Positions 44,485-53,904 are shown, counted from the first letter of the stretch. The stretch: DNA of 64,000 bases from JAJEFO01 sp965214325 (GCA_965214325.1 CBDCBG010000006.1:4774001-4838000); one strand, 5' to 3'. Notes: a model not told the origin generated them from the letters alone. Numbers and translations: made by a program.

Positions 44485-46353
44485 TGGTGTCAGACAGGAA
44501 TCCTTCGCAGACCAAGGGGCCGGCAGCGGATTCCCTGGGATTCAACCTGTCACCTGCATGGCAACATCCTTGGCGGGGTCGATCTCCAGCAGCTCGAATG
44601 CCCGGCCATGCAGCTCCGTCGGGGTCGCCAGCAGCGGGAAGGCATTGTCCGGACTGCCAGGCAGCGTCACCTCGTTCAGCGTCAGCGTGGCCAGGTCGGC
44701 GAGAAGGGTCGTGAAGCTGTGGACCGGCAGCCCGTCCGGGGTGCGCTTGGTGTCCGCCTTGCCCTTCGCGCTCTCCGAGACCTCGGCGGGCTCCACCGGC
44801 GAGCTGCGCCGCGCCCGGGCGCCCTCCCGGTCGTCGTCCTCGAACAGGAGCGGCGCCAGGCGACGTCGCATGTGCCATTCCACGTGGCATGCCAGCATGC
44901 AGAGGAACACGTGGGCGCGGACGTGATCCTCCGAGTACACGTGCACGGGCCGGATCCGCAGCCGCGAGGTCTTAATCGTGAGGAACGCGCGCTCCACCTG
45001 CGCGAGGCTCTTGCAATCCTCCACCGCGGCCTCCGGACCAAGTGACGCGGACTCCAGGCTGGTGCGGACCACGCAGATGCCGTCGAGCCTGGCCTCCTCG
45101 GCGATCCGCCCCTCCCGCCGGCTCCAGGAGACGCCGTCGTCCGTGACCGCGATCTCGAAGTGCTTCTCCATCTTGCGCCGGCTGGCCTCCCGCCCGACGG
45201 CCTTCATGGCCTGGTCGCGGTTCTCCGGCCCCGGCTTCCGGCGCGCGGCGGCGGCCGCGATCGCCGCCAGCGTCTCCTCCGTCGCCTTCAGGAGCTCCTC
45301 CCGCTTGCGCCGCCGCTCCTCGCGCAGCCTCGGGTTCAGGCAGACCGTCAGCCGCTCCCCGGGGAAGTCCGGGCCCGTGACCTCGGCCACAGCGTCGGGA
45401 GCCAGCGCCTCGGGCTCCAGCGGGGCCGGGACGCCGTCCGCGCCCTCCTTCAGCAGCTTGCGGATGTCTCCCGTCTTCAGCGCCGAGATCCAGTCGAGCC
45501 CCGCAAGCCCGAGGTCCTCGCGTATCCGCGCCGTCGTCAGCATCCCCCTGTCGCCCGCCAGCGCCACGCGGTCGATGCCGAAGCGCTTGCGGACCCTGTC
45601 CACCTGGGACGCCACCGTGGACGGGTCCCCGGCGTTGCCGGCGAACACCTCCACGGCGACCGGGCAGCCGTCCGCGGCGCAGAGCAGCCCGCAGGTGACC
45701 TGCATCCTGCCCCTCTTGCCGTCGCTGTTGTGGCCGAACGCCGCCAGCGGGCAGCACCGTCCCTCCAGGCACGAGCTGCTCACGTCGTAGAGGATCAGCG
45801 TGTTCCCGCCCTTCAGGTGCCGGTTGGCCAGGCTCCTCTCGATCCAGGGCTGGCGCTGCAGCAGCCAGTCGAGCATGTCCAGCATCTCGTTGCCGGTGAC
45901 GGGGCCGAGGCCGAGCACGGCCCCGAGGCTCGTCGACGCGGTCTCCGGATCCAGCGCCCTGGCGGTCGCCAGCCTGGAGGCGGGATCGATGATCCGCGCG
46001 ACGACCGCCGCCACGGCGAGGTCCCGCATGCGCTCCGCCTTCCGGCCGAGGACGCGGACCATGCCAAGCGACCGCAGCGTTCCCAGCACCGCCGCGACAT
46101 GGCCGTGGGGGCGTGACCGGCGGATGGTGACGGCCGCGTCGAGCGACGGGAACACCACCCCGCCGCCGAGGGCGGCGCGGATTGCGTCGATGATGTGGGG
46201 CGGCATCTTCGAGAGGTTGGCGAGGGTTCTCCTGCGGATGCGCTTGCCCTCGCGCCATGCCTCGCGGAGGAGGATTGCAGGCGGGGAGGAGCGGTTGGGA
46301 ATGACATCGACGCTGAGGGCCACGGGTCCGATCCTTACATGGCACCACTATAA
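44485..46353. mobile_element. IS1634-family insertion sequence, boundaries approximate
   Basis: One intact IS1634-type transposase gene occupies 44542-46323. Imperfect candidate ends are TGGTGTCAGACAGG near 44485 and TGGTGCCATGTAAGG read inward from about 46353. I find no target duplication, so the exact ends are not settled. Confidence 0.65.
44542..46323 (-). CDS. IS1634-family (IS4 superfamily) transposase
   Basis: This intact transposase of 593 aa has the IS1634 pattern: VRVLGRKAERMRDLAVAAVV and a first catalytic Asp in LILYDVSSSCLEGR, a second in ALAGDRGMLTTARI, and the late block ESASLGPEAAVEDCKSLAQV followed by ERAFLTIKTSRLRIRPV with the catalytic Glu. The C-terminal extension is acidic and low in complexity. 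It looks functional. The element separates the sugar cluster from the Tct operon. Confidence 0.9.
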   Translation of the reverse strand: MALSVDVIPNRSSPPAILLREAWREGKRIRRRTLANLSKMPPHIIDAIRAALGGGVVFPSLDAAVTIRRSRPHGHVAAVLGTLRSLGMVRVLGRKAERMRDLAVAAVVARIIDPASRLATARALDPETASTSLGAVLGLGPVTGNEMLDMLDWLLQRQPWIERSLANRHLKGGNTLILYDVSSSCLEGRCCPLAAFGHNSDGKRGRMQVTCGLLCAADGCPVAVEVFAGNAGDPSTVASQVDRVRKRFGIDRVALAGDRGMLTTARIREDLGLAGLDWISALKTGDIRKLLKEGADGVPAPLEPEALAPDAVAEVTGPDFPGERLTVCLNPRLREERRRKREELLKATEETLAAIAAAAARRKPGPENRDQAMKAVGREASRRKMEKHFEIAVTDDGVSWSRREGRIAEEARLDGICVVRTSLESASLGPEAAVEDCKSLAQVERAFLTIKTSRLRIRPVHVYSEDHVRAHVFLCMLACHVEWHMRRRLAPLLFEDDDREGARARRSSPVEPAEVSESAKGKADTKRTPDGLPVHSFTTLLADLATLTLNEVTLPGSPDNAFPLLATPTELHGRAFELLEIDPAKDVAMQVTG

Positions 46354-46386
46354 GGCCAATAATATGCTGAATGGAAAGCGAATCAA

Positions 46387-46399
46387 CACATAATATGTG
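46387..46399. promoter_or_regulatory. 13-bp palindrome upstream of the Tct operon
   Basis: CACATAATATGTG is a perfect palindrome around a central A. It lies between the IS1634 end and the Tct operon, about 225 nt before the tctC-like start. It could be an operator for the GntR regulator at 53194, or part of the insertion site; position is the only evidence. Confidence 0.35.
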
Positions 46400-46536
46400 C
46401 AATTGCATGGCAACATTGATCCAAGGAGAATCCCTGCGCTTGCGCGGGAAAGCCGAGCCTTTTCAGGAGCCTGCGCAATGCCGTCAGGAAGATTTCTGCT
46501 GGAAGGTCCGCCTAGATCGCGACAAAATCGGATTGG

Positions 46537-46571
46537 AGGAGTTGACTCCTAACTGGAATTTGGAATATCAA
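46537..46571 (+). promoter_or_regulatory. Candidate promoter with overlapping inverted repeat before tctC
   Basis: AGGAGT-TG-ACTCCT (46537-46550) is a perfect inverted repeat and contains TTGACT (46542-46547), a good -35 element. TATCAA follows after an 18-nt spacer (ATATCA after 17 nt), a possible -10. A repressor at the repeat would cover the -35 site. The FCD-type GntR gene of the same operon is a candidate. Confidence 0.4.
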
Positions 46572-46624
46572 ATTTTGCATATCAGTCTGCGACTGATCCG
46601 TAAATCGATCCCAAGGAGGACACC

Positions 46625-47593
46625 ATGAAGAATTCGTTCGGAGTAAAGTTGGGTGCTGTTGCGATCCTCGCGTCGGCGACAATGTTGGCTGCAAGCATCG
46701 CAAATGCGGACGAGTATCCAAGCAAGACAATCGAGGTTGTTACGCACGCCGGCAACGGCGGCGGCACTGATGTGACGACGCGCATGATGATGCTGCGCGC
46801 GCGTCGCGAGCTGGGCCAGGACATGGTGATTGTCAACAAGCGGGGCGGTGGCGGTGCCGCGGCGCTGGAATATTACAAGACCGTTCCGGCGGACGGTTAC
46901 ACCATCCTGACCTTCACGGTCGGCCATGCGGCTGTGATGGCCAAGGGCCAGGGGGGCATGATGATCGACGAATTGCGCCCGATTGCGCGGGGCACCGACG
47001 ACCCGCAGATCCTGATGACCAAGTGCGGCGCCTATGACAGCGCCGAAGACTTCGTGGCCAAGCAGAAAGAGGCCCCGATCACCTATGGTGTGACGCACTT
47101 GGGCAATATCGACGACGTGTCCGCCTTCATGTTCACGCTGAAGGGCGGGATGAAAACACCCAAGATGCTGCCCTTTGACGGTGGTGCAGAGCTCGCCACT
47201 CAGCTGATCGCAGGTGCGGTGGACGCGGGCGTCTTGAACCTTGCGGAGGCCAGCGCGCAAATCGATGCGGGCGAGATTTGTCCTGCCGTCGTTCTGGCTG
47301 ACGAGCGGATGGCCAAGATCGGCGACGTTCCGACTGCCAAGGAACTGGGCATTCCGGTCAGCTTCTCGACCGTGCGCGGCTTTGCCGTGCATGCCGACAC
47401 GCCGCCGGAAGTGGCCGAGAAGATCGAGGCCGCGTTGCTCAAGGCCATGAACCACACGGTCTACCAGGGTTTCTTGACGTCGGTCGGACTGGACAGCACC
47501 TCGGTCGCGGGGTCGGATGTCTGGGGTCCGCAGATCGAGACCACGGTGAACGAGATGTCAGCCGCCCTGAAAGAGCTGGGCTTTATCGAATAA
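46625..47593 (+). CDS. Tripartite tricarboxylate-type transporter binding protein (TctC-like)
   Basis: The protein of 322 aa has a signal peptide (hydrophobic VAILASATMLAASIANA) and the mature opening YPSKTIEVVTHAGNGGGTDV, the TctC pattern of a ligand loop after strand one. Later blocks are VVNKRGGGGAAALEYYKTV and ADGYTILTFTVGH. AAGGAGGACACC precedes the ATG. In this family the ligand is a carboxylic acid; here the downstream enzymes suggest a sugar acid. It is the first gene of an operon running to 54920. Confidence 0.9.
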   Translation: MKNSFGVKLGAVAILASATMLAASIANADEYPSKTIEVVTHAGNGGGTDVTTRMMMLRARRELGQDMVIVNKRGGGGAAALEYYKTVPADGYTILTFTVGHAAVMAKGQGGMMIDELRPIARGTDDPQILMTKCGAYDSAEDFVAKQKEAPITYGVTHLGNIDDVSAFMFTLKGGMKTPKMLPFDGGAELATQLIAGAVDAGVLNLAEASAQIDAGEICPAVVLADERMAKIGDVPTAKELGIPVSFSTVRGFAVHADTPPEVAEKIEAALLKAMNHTVYQGFLTSVGLDSTSVAGSDVWGPQIETTVNEMSAALKELGFIE

Positions 47594-47696
47594 GTCTGCT
47601 CGACACGCGATGCGGCACCGTTCCTTGCCGCATCGCATCCCGTCCGCCCTGCCGCCCGTTGTCGGGTCTGCCGCTTTGCCTGCAAGGTGCAATTCC

Positions 47697-48176
47697 ATGA
47701 CGCAGCCGACAGAAAAGCCCAAGCTACTGGCCCGGCTCGAACGCCGGCTGATCCCGGTCCTGATCCTGGCCTTTTGCGGGTCGGTGTTCTGGATGAGCAC
47801 GACGTTCAAGAAGATGCCTCCGATCCTGAAACGCGGCATTCAACCTTCTGACTTTCCGCAACTTCTGATACTGCTGCTGGCCTTGCTGACGCTTCTGATG
47901 ATTTGGAAGGACCCGATCAGCGTCCGCGACAGGCTCACGGGCAGCACCCTTGGCACAATCGCTCTGTTTGCCGGGTTCGCGGCGCTGGCGGGCATTGACT
48001 TCTTCTTGGCCCTGGGAATCTTCGCCACGATGCTGGCGCTTTTCTGGGGCGAGCGCAGGGTCCTGGTCCTGGTCCTTGTCGGGTTTCTGGTGCCCGCGGC
48101 GATCTTTTTCACGTTTGACCAGGTCTTCGAAATCCGCTTCCCGCGCGGGGCGCTGACACAAATCTGGTACGGGTGA
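47697..48176 (+). CDS. Tripartite tricarboxylate transporter small membrane subunit (TctB-like)
   Basis: This membrane protein of 159 aa has four hydrophobic segments: VLILAFCGSVFWM, LLILLLALLTLLMIW, TIALFAGFAALAGIDFFLA and VLVLVLVGFLVPAAIFFTF. Such a small four-helix protein between tctC and tctA is the TctB position and length. The ATG at 47697 is 103 nt after tctC. The conserved sequence is weak, as is normal for TctB, so the call relies on topology and place. Confidence 0.85.
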   Translation: MTQPTEKPKLLARLERRLIPVLILAFCGSVFWMSTTFKKMPPILKRGIQPSDFPQLLILLLALLTLLMIWKDPISVRDRLTGSTLGTIALFAGFAALAGIDFFLALGIFATMLALFWGERRVLVLVLVGFLVPAAIFFTFDQVFEIRFPRGALTQIWYG

Positions 48177-48180
48177 CCCC

Positions 48181-49680
48181 ATGGACGCGATGATCCACGG
48201 ACTGGTGTCCTTGTCCGACCCTTACTTGCTGTTCCTGATCTTCTGCGCAACCATCGGCGGAGTGATCATCGGCGCGATGCCGGGCCTGAACGCGACGACA
48301 GGGGCGGCGTTGCTGCTGCCGTTCACGCTGACCATGGACCCGGTGCCCGCCATCGCAACGATGACGGCGATCTATTGCTCGGCAACCTTCGCCGGGGCGA
48401 TCACCGCGATCCTGATCAACACTCCGGGCACCGCAGCCAGCGCCACCACCTGCCTGGATGGCTATCCGCTGGCTCAGCAGGGCCAGGCCGGGCGCGCCCT
48501 GGGCATGGCCGTCGTGGCCTCAACCTTTGGTGGCATATTCAGCGTGATCTGCCTGATGCTGGCCGCGCCGTTGCTGGCGCGCACGGCCTACCACTTCTCG
48601 CCACCCGAATATTTCGCGCTGACCCTCTTTGGCTTGTCCATGCTGGCCTCGATCGGCGACGGTTCGGCCATCAAGAACCTGATCTCGGGCGTGTTCGGCA
48701 TCCTGATCGCAATGATCGGGGTGGACAACCTGACCACGGTCGAGCGGTTCACCTTCGGCTCCTACCACCTGTATGAAGGCATCGGTTTTGTCCCCGTCAT
48801 GATCGGCGTGTTCGGCATATCCGAACTGCTGGTGCAGTCCGAAAAACTTCACCTCAAACGCGAGGTGATCCGCATGAAATCGGTCGAACTGCCCAGCCGC
48901 GAGGACTATAGGGAAAGCTGGCGCGCGATCCTGCGTTCCTCGGGCATTGGAACCTTCATCGGCATCTTGCCCGCCGAGGGCGCTACCGTGGCATCGATGA
49001 TCGGGTACAACGAGGCCAAGCGCTGGTCCCGCAACCCGAAACTGTTCGGCACGGGCGCAATCGAGGGCGTGGCCGGGTCCGAGGCGGCCAACAACGCGGC
49101 CACCGGGGGCGCGATGGTGCCCACATTGGCGCTGGGCATTCCCGGCTCGGCCACGGCGGCGGTGATCCTGGCCGGGCTGATGGTGCATGGGCTGCAGCCA
49201 GGCCCCAACATGTTCACCGAGCAGGCTGATTTTGCCTACGCGATCTTCTGGTCGATGATGCTGGTGAACCTGCTGTTCTTTTTCGTCGGCCTGTGGGGCG
49301 CCAGAATCTTTGCCCGCGTGACCCTGATCCCGGTCGAGGTCCTGTGGCCGGTGGTCTTCGTGTTCTCCATCGTCGGCGCCTACGCTCTGGACCAGTCGAT
49401 GTTCGACGTTTGGGTCACGCTGATTTTCGGTGTCATAGGCTATTTCATGCGTCGCTACGGCTTTTCCGTAGTGCCGCTGGCCATCGGCTTGATCCTGGGA
49501 GGGATGCTGGAGCAGCGTTTGGGCCAATCCATGGTGATGCTGGATGAAAGGTGGTGGCTGATGTTCACCCGTCCATTGACCTTGTTGTTCCTCGTGCTGA
49601 CCGCGCTGGCCTTGGTCGGTCCCGCGGCTTGGGGACGCTTGGTGAAGCGTCGCGCGCCGCTTGAATCCTCCGGAGAGTGA
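48181..49680 (+). CDS. Tripartite tricarboxylate transporter large membrane subunit (TctA-like)
   Basis: This 499-aa permease has about twelve membrane segments and the TctA blocks GVIIGAMPGLNATTGAALLLP, AIYCSATFAGAITAILINTPGT and ILPAEGATVASMIGYNEAK. SEAANNAATGGAMVPTLALG follows, the second copy of the substrate-binding motif. It uses the binding protein to drive ion-coupled uptake of a carboxylate. It starts 4 nt after the TctB-like gene. Confidence 0.93.
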   Translation: MDAMIHGLVSLSDPYLLFLIFCATIGGVIIGAMPGLNATTGAALLLPFTLTMDPVPAIATMTAIYCSATFAGAITAILINTPGTAASATTCLDGYPLAQQGQAGRALGMAVVASTFGGIFSVICLMLAAPLLARTAYHFSPPEYFALTLFGLSMLASIGDGSAIKNLISGVFGILIAMIGVDNLTTVERFTFGSYHLYEGIGFVPVMIGVFGISELLVQSEKLHLKREVIRMKSVELPSREDYRESWRAILRSSGIGTFIGILPAEGATVASMIGYNEAKRWSRNPKLFGTGAIEGVAGSEAANNAATGGAMVPTLALGIPGSATAAVILAGLMVHGLQPGPNMFTEQADFAYAIFWSMMLVNLLFFFVGLWGARIFARVTLIPVEVLWPVVFVFSIVGAYALDQSMFDVWVTLIFGVIGYFMRRYGFSVVPLAIGLILGGMLEQRLGQSMVMLDERWWLMFTRPLTLLFLVLTALALVGPAAWGRLVKRRAPLESSGE

Positions 49681-49681
49681 A

Positions 49682-50854
49682 ATGAGCAAGATCAAGTCTG
49701 TCCGCACACGCGTTTGGAACTGGACCGGCCCGATCGTGGCACCAACCGGCAATTTCTGCACCAACGCTTCGGACGCGCTGTGGGACAGGGGCGACGCGAT
49801 GTCGTCCTTCCGCTTCCACCAGTGGCTGACCTGCGAGGTCGAGACCGAGGACGGCACCATCGGCATTGGCAACGCCGCGCTGGCGCCCACGGTTGTCAAG
49901 AGGGCGATCGACGACTGGTACGCGTCGATGGTGATCGGCGAAGACCCGTTTGACCACGCCTATATCTGGGAAAAGATGTACCGTCGCAGTCATGCCTGGG
50001 GGCGAAAGGGCATCGGCATGACGGCAATCAGCGCCATCGATATCGCGATCTGGGACCTGATGGGCAAGCTTGCGGGAAAGCCCGTGTTCAAGCTCCTCGG
50101 CGGGCGCACAAAGGAGAAGATCCCGGTATATTACTCAAAACTCTATTCCGGTCCGATCGAGGCGATGCAGGCCGAGGCCGAAACGGCGATGAAGGACGGC
50201 TATCAGGCGTTCAAGTCCCGCTTTGGCTATGGCCCCAAGGACGGCATGGCGGGCATGCGAGAGAATCTCAGACGGGTTGAGGCCGTGCGCGAGGTCATCG
50301 GCTATGACCGAGATCTCATGCTCGAGGCCTATATGGGCTGGAACCTCGACTACACGCGCCGTATGCTGCCAAAGCTGGAGAAATACGAGCCGCGCTGGCT
50401 GGAAGAACCGGTGATTGCAGAAGACGTCAATGGATATTCGGAGCTTAACAAGGGCCCGATCCCGATCTCGGGCGGCGAGCATGAATTCGGCCTGATCGGC
50501 TGCGCGGATCTCCTGCGCATGGGCGCGGTAAGCATCCTGCAATACGACACCAATCGTGTCGGCGGAATCACGGCCGCCCAGAAAGTCAACGCGGTTGCCG
50601 AGGCATTCCAGATCCCGGTGGTCCCGCATGCCGGTCAAATGCACAACTACCACCTGACAATGGCCAACGTGAACTGCCCGATCAGCGAGTATTTCCCGGT
50701 CTTCGACGTGGAGGTCGGCAACGAGCTCTTCTACTACATATTCAAGGGTGACCCGGATGCCGTTGACGGCCATTTGCAGCTGGATGACGCCATGCCGGGC
50801 CTTGGCATCGAGATCACGGACGAACACGTCCACAACTTTGAAATCATGGAGTAG
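49682..50854 (+). CDS. Enolase-superfamily sugar-acid dehydratase (rhamnonate dehydratase-like)
   Basis: This member of the mandelate racemase/muconate lactonising enzyme family has about 390 aa. The barrel shows an FKSRFGYGPKDGMAGM block typical of the rhamnonate dehydratase subgroup, metal ligands in LMLEAYMGWN, WLEEPVIAED and ISGGEHEFG, and a His in VVPHAGQMHNYH. It should remove water from a sugar acid to give a 2-keto-3-deoxy acid. ATG at 49682 follows GGAGAG. The downstream enzymes favour a pentonate over a hexonate substrate, which is inference. Confidence 0.83.
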   Translation: MSKIKSVRTRVWNWTGPIVAPTGNFCTNASDALWDRGDAMSSFRFHQWLTCEVETEDGTIGIGNAALAPTVVKRAIDDWYASMVIGEDPFDHAYIWEKMYRRSHAWGRKGIGMTAISAIDIAIWDLMGKLAGKPVFKLLGGRTKEKIPVYYSKLYSGPIEAMQAEAETAMKDGYQAFKSRFGYGPKDGMAGMRENLRRVEAVREVIGYDRDLMLEAYMGWNLDYTRRMLPKLEKYEPRWLEEPVIAEDVNGYSELNKGPIPISGGEHEFGLIGCADLLRMGAVSILQYDTNRVGGITAAQKVNAVAEAFQIPVVPHAGQMHNYHLTMANVNCPISEYFPVFDVEVGNELFYYIFKGDPDAVDGHLQLDDAMPGLGIEITDEHVHNFEIME

Positions 50855-50856
50855 TC

Positions 50857-52284
50857 ATGGGAATTTATGAGAACCTTATCGGCGGCGCTTGGGTCGGTGG
50901 CAGCGAGGCTGCGCCAAACGTCAATCCATCAAACCCCGAGGACGTGATCGGCGAATACATCCGCGGCGATGCGGCTTCGGTCGATGCCGCTGTCGAATCG
51001 GCCCAAGCGGCCTTGCCGGGCTGGGCATTCGCATCGCCTCAAGTGCGCCACGACGTGCTGGAAAACGTCGGTGCGGACTTGATGGCAAGGCGCGAGGAAC
51101 TCGGGCGGCTCTTGAGCCGTGAAGAGGGAAAGACCCTTGCCGAAGGCATCGGCGAGGCCACCCGTGCGGCGCAGGTCTTCAAGTTCTTTGCCGGAGAGGC
51201 GCTTCGTTTGGGTGGCGAGGCCATTGCCTCTGTTCGCCCCGGTGTCGAGGTACTGATTGAGCGCGAGCCCGTGGGCGTCGTCGGTCTCATAACTCCCTGG
51301 AACTTCCCCATAGCCATTCCGGCCTGGAAAATCGCGCCGGCCCTCGCCTTTGGCAACGCCGTGATCCTCAAGCCCGCGGACCTGACTCCAGGCTGCGCCT
51401 GGGAGGTCGCGAAATCGTTGAAGGAGGCGGGCTGCCCCGATGGCGCATTCAATCTTGTGATGGGCCGCGGTTCGACAGTGGGCGCGCGCATGGTGGAACA
51501 CCCCGGCATCGACGCCGTCAGCTTCACCGGCTCTGTTCCGGTGGGCCGCGGAATCGCCGTGGGTTGCGCCGCCAACGGCAAGAAGGTGCAGATGGAGATG
51601 GGCGGCAAGAATCCGATGGTGGTGCTGGATGACGCCGACCTGGACGTGGCGGTGAGCGTCTCGGCCAATGGCGCATTCTTCTCCACCGGCCAGCGTTGCA
51701 CCGCCTCATCCCGGCTGATCGTGACCGCCGGCATTCACGACGCCTTTGTGGAGAGGCTGACTGCCGCTGCCGCCGAGCTGAAAGTGGGCGACGCGCTTGA
51801 CCCGGACACCCAGATTGGCCCGGTGGTCGACCAGTCTCAGCTCGATCAGAACCTCGGCTACGTTGCCCTTGCCAAGGAAGAGGGCTGCGAGGTAACCGGC
51901 GGCGAGCGCGCCGATGGCCCAGGCTTCTTCCAGCGTCCCGCCGTGTTCGCGAACGCGACCAACGAGATGCGCAGCAGCCGTGAAGAGATCTTTGGCCCCT
52001 GCACCAGCGTGATCAAGGTGGCGGACTACGACGAGGCGCTCGCGATGGCCAACGACACCGAGTTCGGGCTGTCCTCGGGCATCTGCACCACTTCGCTGAA
52101 ACGCGCGAGCCACTACCGCCGCCACGCTCAGTCGGGCATGGTAATGGTCAACCTGCCGACTGCGGGCGTTGACTATCATGTGCCATTTGGCGGCCGGAAG
52201 GGATCGAGCTACGGACCGCGCGAGCAAGGATCGTACGCCCGCGAATTCTATACCACGGTCAAGACGAGCTATGTTGCGCCATGA
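50857..52284 (+). CDS. Aldehyde dehydrogenase, alpha-ketoglutarate semialdehyde dehydrogenase-like
   Basis: This 475-aa NAD(P)-dependent aldehyde dehydrogenase has N149 in TPWNFPIAIP, general base E247 in QMEMGGKNP, and catalytic C281 in STGQRCTASSR. The GVDYHVPFGGRKGSSYGPRE ending is typical of the sugar-acid branch that oxidises 2-oxoglutarate semialdehyde. In the inferred pathway it would take the product of the next enzyme to 2-oxoglutarate. The gene lies 2 nt after the dehydratase and overlaps the next gene by 4 nt. Confidence 0.86.
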   Translation: MGIYENLIGGAWVGGSEAAPNVNPSNPEDVIGEYIRGDAASVDAAVESAQAALPGWAFASPQVRHDVLENVGADLMARREELGRLLSREEGKTLAEGIGEATRAAQVFKFFAGEALRLGGEAIASVRPGVEVLIEREPVGVVGLITPWNFPIAIPAWKIAPALAFGNAVILKPADLTPGCAWEVAKSLKEAGCPDGAFNLVMGRGSTVGARMVEHPGIDAVSFTGSVPVGRGIAVGCAANGKKVQMEMGGKNPMVVLDDADLDVAVSVSANGAFFSTGQRCTASSRLIVTAGIHDAFVERLTAAAAELKVGDALDPDTQIGPVVDQSQLDQNLGYVALAKEEGCEVTGGERADGPGFFQRPAVFANATNEMRSSREEIFGPCTSVIKVADYDEALAMANDTEFGLSSGICTTSLKRASHYRRHAQSGMVMVNLPTAGVDYHVPFGGRKGSSYGPREQGSYAREFYTTVKTSYVAP

Positions 52285-53192
52285 AGTCCTATTCCGGCAT
52301 CTGGCCCGTCGCGCCGACAGCTTTCCGCGAAGATGGCACGCTCGACCTTGAGGGCTCCGCCCGCGTGCTTGACTGCATGATCGACCAGGGTTCTGACGGC
52401 GTTTGCATCCTGGCAAACTACTCCGAGCAGTTCCTGCTTAGCGACCAAGAGCGCGAAGACCTGACCAAGATGTCTCTGGATCATGTGGCGGGTCGCGTCC
52501 CGGTGATCGTCACGATCAGCCACTTTGCGACCGGCATCACGGTGGCGCGCGCGCGTCGGGCCAAGGAGATGGGTGCGGACATCGTGATGATGATGGCCCC
52601 GTATCATGGCGCCACCTTGAAGGGCGCCGCAGAACAGACCTTCGAGCAGTTCGCGCGGGTCGGTGAAGTCGGCATTCCGATAATGCTGCAGGACGCGCCT
52701 CTGTCCGGGGTCGAGTTGACGGTGCCTCTGCTGGCGAGAATGGTGCGCGAGATCGAGATGCTCAAGCTCTTGAAGATTGAAAGTGTCGGCACGGCGGCAA
52801 AGCTGCGCGCCTTGCTGGCTGTGGCCGGCGGTCACATCGACGGACCCTTTGATGGCGAAGAGGGAATTACCCTCATGGCCGACCTTGACGCCGGGGCCAC
52901 CGGCACGATGACGTCGGCCACGATCACCGATCAGATCAAGCCCGTCGTGATCGATCATCTGGAGGGGAACCGCGACAAGGCGCTGGCGGCCTACGCACGT
53001 GTTCTGCCAGCTATCAACCACGAAAACCGCCAGTGCAACTTTCGCGCCGCCAAGGAGGCAATGAAGGCCGGGGGCGTGATCAAGTCTTCCTTCTGCCGCC
53101 ACCCGATCCCGGCCTTGCCGGACTGGGCACGCGAACAGCTTCTTGAGTTGCTGCGCCCCCTCGATCCTGTCGCACTCAAGTGGGGACTCTGA
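52281..53192 (+). CDS. DapA-family 2-keto-3-deoxy-pentonate dehydratase-like protein
   Basis: This class I aldolase-fold protein of 303 aa resembles L-2-keto-3-deoxyarabonate dehydratase closely in pattern: GIWPVAPTAFREDGTLDLEG, GVCILANYSEQFLLSD, PYHGATLKGA and the IPIMLQDAPLSG block that replaces the usual Tyr loop of DapA. The Schiff-base lysine is K165 in LLKIESVGTAAKLR. DGPFDGEEGITLMADLDAG and INHENRQ also match. The expected reaction gives 2-oxoglutarate semialdehyde, which is the substrate of the upstream aldehyde dehydrogenase. Confidence 0.82.
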   Translation: MKSYSGIWPVAPTAFREDGTLDLEGSARVLDCMIDQGSDGVCILANYSEQFLLSDQEREDLTKMSLDHVAGRVPVIVTISHFATGITVARARRAKEMGADIVMMMAPYHGATLKGAAEQTFEQFARVGEVGIPIMLQDAPLSGVELTVPLLARMVREIEMLKLLKIESVGTAAKLRALLAVAGGHIDGPFDGEEGITLMADLDAGATGTMTSATITDQIKPVVIDHLEGNRDKALAAYARVLPAINHENRQCNFRAAKEAMKAGGVIKSSFCRHPIPALPDWAREQLLELLRPLDPVALKWGL

Positions 53193-53193
53193 C

Positions 53194-53904
53194 GTGGCAG
53201 ACACCGCCTGGGCAGAAGAATTGCGGGAAATCGGCGGCATCGGTCCTCGAAGGTCCTTGGCTGAACGCGCCGCGGATACGTTGCGCGAGTCCATTCTGCT
53301 CGGCAAGTTGCCACCGGGCGTTGCCGTGCCGGAACGGGAACTCGCGGACGCGCTCAGCGTGAGCCGGACCCCTTTGAAGGAGGCGCTCCGCATCCTCGAG
53401 AACGAAGGGTTGATCGTCTATGGACCGACGCGCCGTCCTCGAGTGGCCGACCCCTCGCTTGACGAACTCGCTCAAAGCCTCGCAGTTCTGGGTGCGCTCG
53501 AAGCACTCGCTGGCGAACTGGCTTGCAAGAATGCCACGGACGCGGAAATCGCCGGGGTAGCCGACCTGGAGGAACGCATGCGTTCGGCCGACGAAAGCAC
53601 GGAGCCGTTGCAGTTCTTTCGTTGGGACATGGACTTTCACCAGACCATCGTCGGTGCGGCACGAAACGCGCCGCTGCTGGAGTCCCACAGGACCTACAAT
53701 GCGCGCCTTTGGCGGGCGCGTTTCATCTCCTCCAAAATGCGGGCGGCGCGAAATGCCACGCTCGGCCAGCACGAGGACATCCTTGCGGCGCTGCAAGCCC
53801 GTGACGGCCCGGCCTGCGCCAGGCATATGCGGCGGCATCTCGAAGTCGCGATTGCCAATATTGCTGTTGCGCAAAGGAAACTGGAGGCCGGGAAAGAGAC
53901 GTGA
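53194..53904 (+). CDS. GntR family regulator with FCD domain
   Basis: The helix-turn-helix part reads SLAERAADTLRESILLGKL, then VPERELADALSVSRTPLKEA with the SRTPLKEAL recognition core, and the FCD part has RWDMDFHQTIVGAARN, the ligand Asp-His pattern, and a late RHMRRHLEVA. GTG at 53194 begins 1 nt after the dehydratase stop. Its place within the catabolic operon makes it the probable repressor of the Tct-pentonate genes, with a sugar acid as the inducer. Confidence 0.88.
   Translation: MADTAWAEELREIGGIGPRRSLAERAADTLRESILLGKLPPGVAVPERELADALSVSRTPLKEALRILENEGLIVYGPTRRPRVADPSLDELAQSLAVLGALEALAGELACKNATDAEIAGVADLEERMRSADESTEPLQFFRWDMDFHQTIVGAARNAPLLESHRTYNARLWRARFISSKMRAARNATLGQHEDILAALQARDGPACARHMRRHLEVAIANIAVAQRKLEAGKET

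Noticed and set aside
44485..46353. Target-site duplication for IS1634
   Set aside because: I compared the sequences just outside both candidate ends and found no matching direct repeat.
44972..46408. A 478-codon minus-strand frame inside IS1634
   Set aside because: It is a shifted shadow of the transposase, rich in Arg, Gly and Ala, and extends past the start of the real gene.
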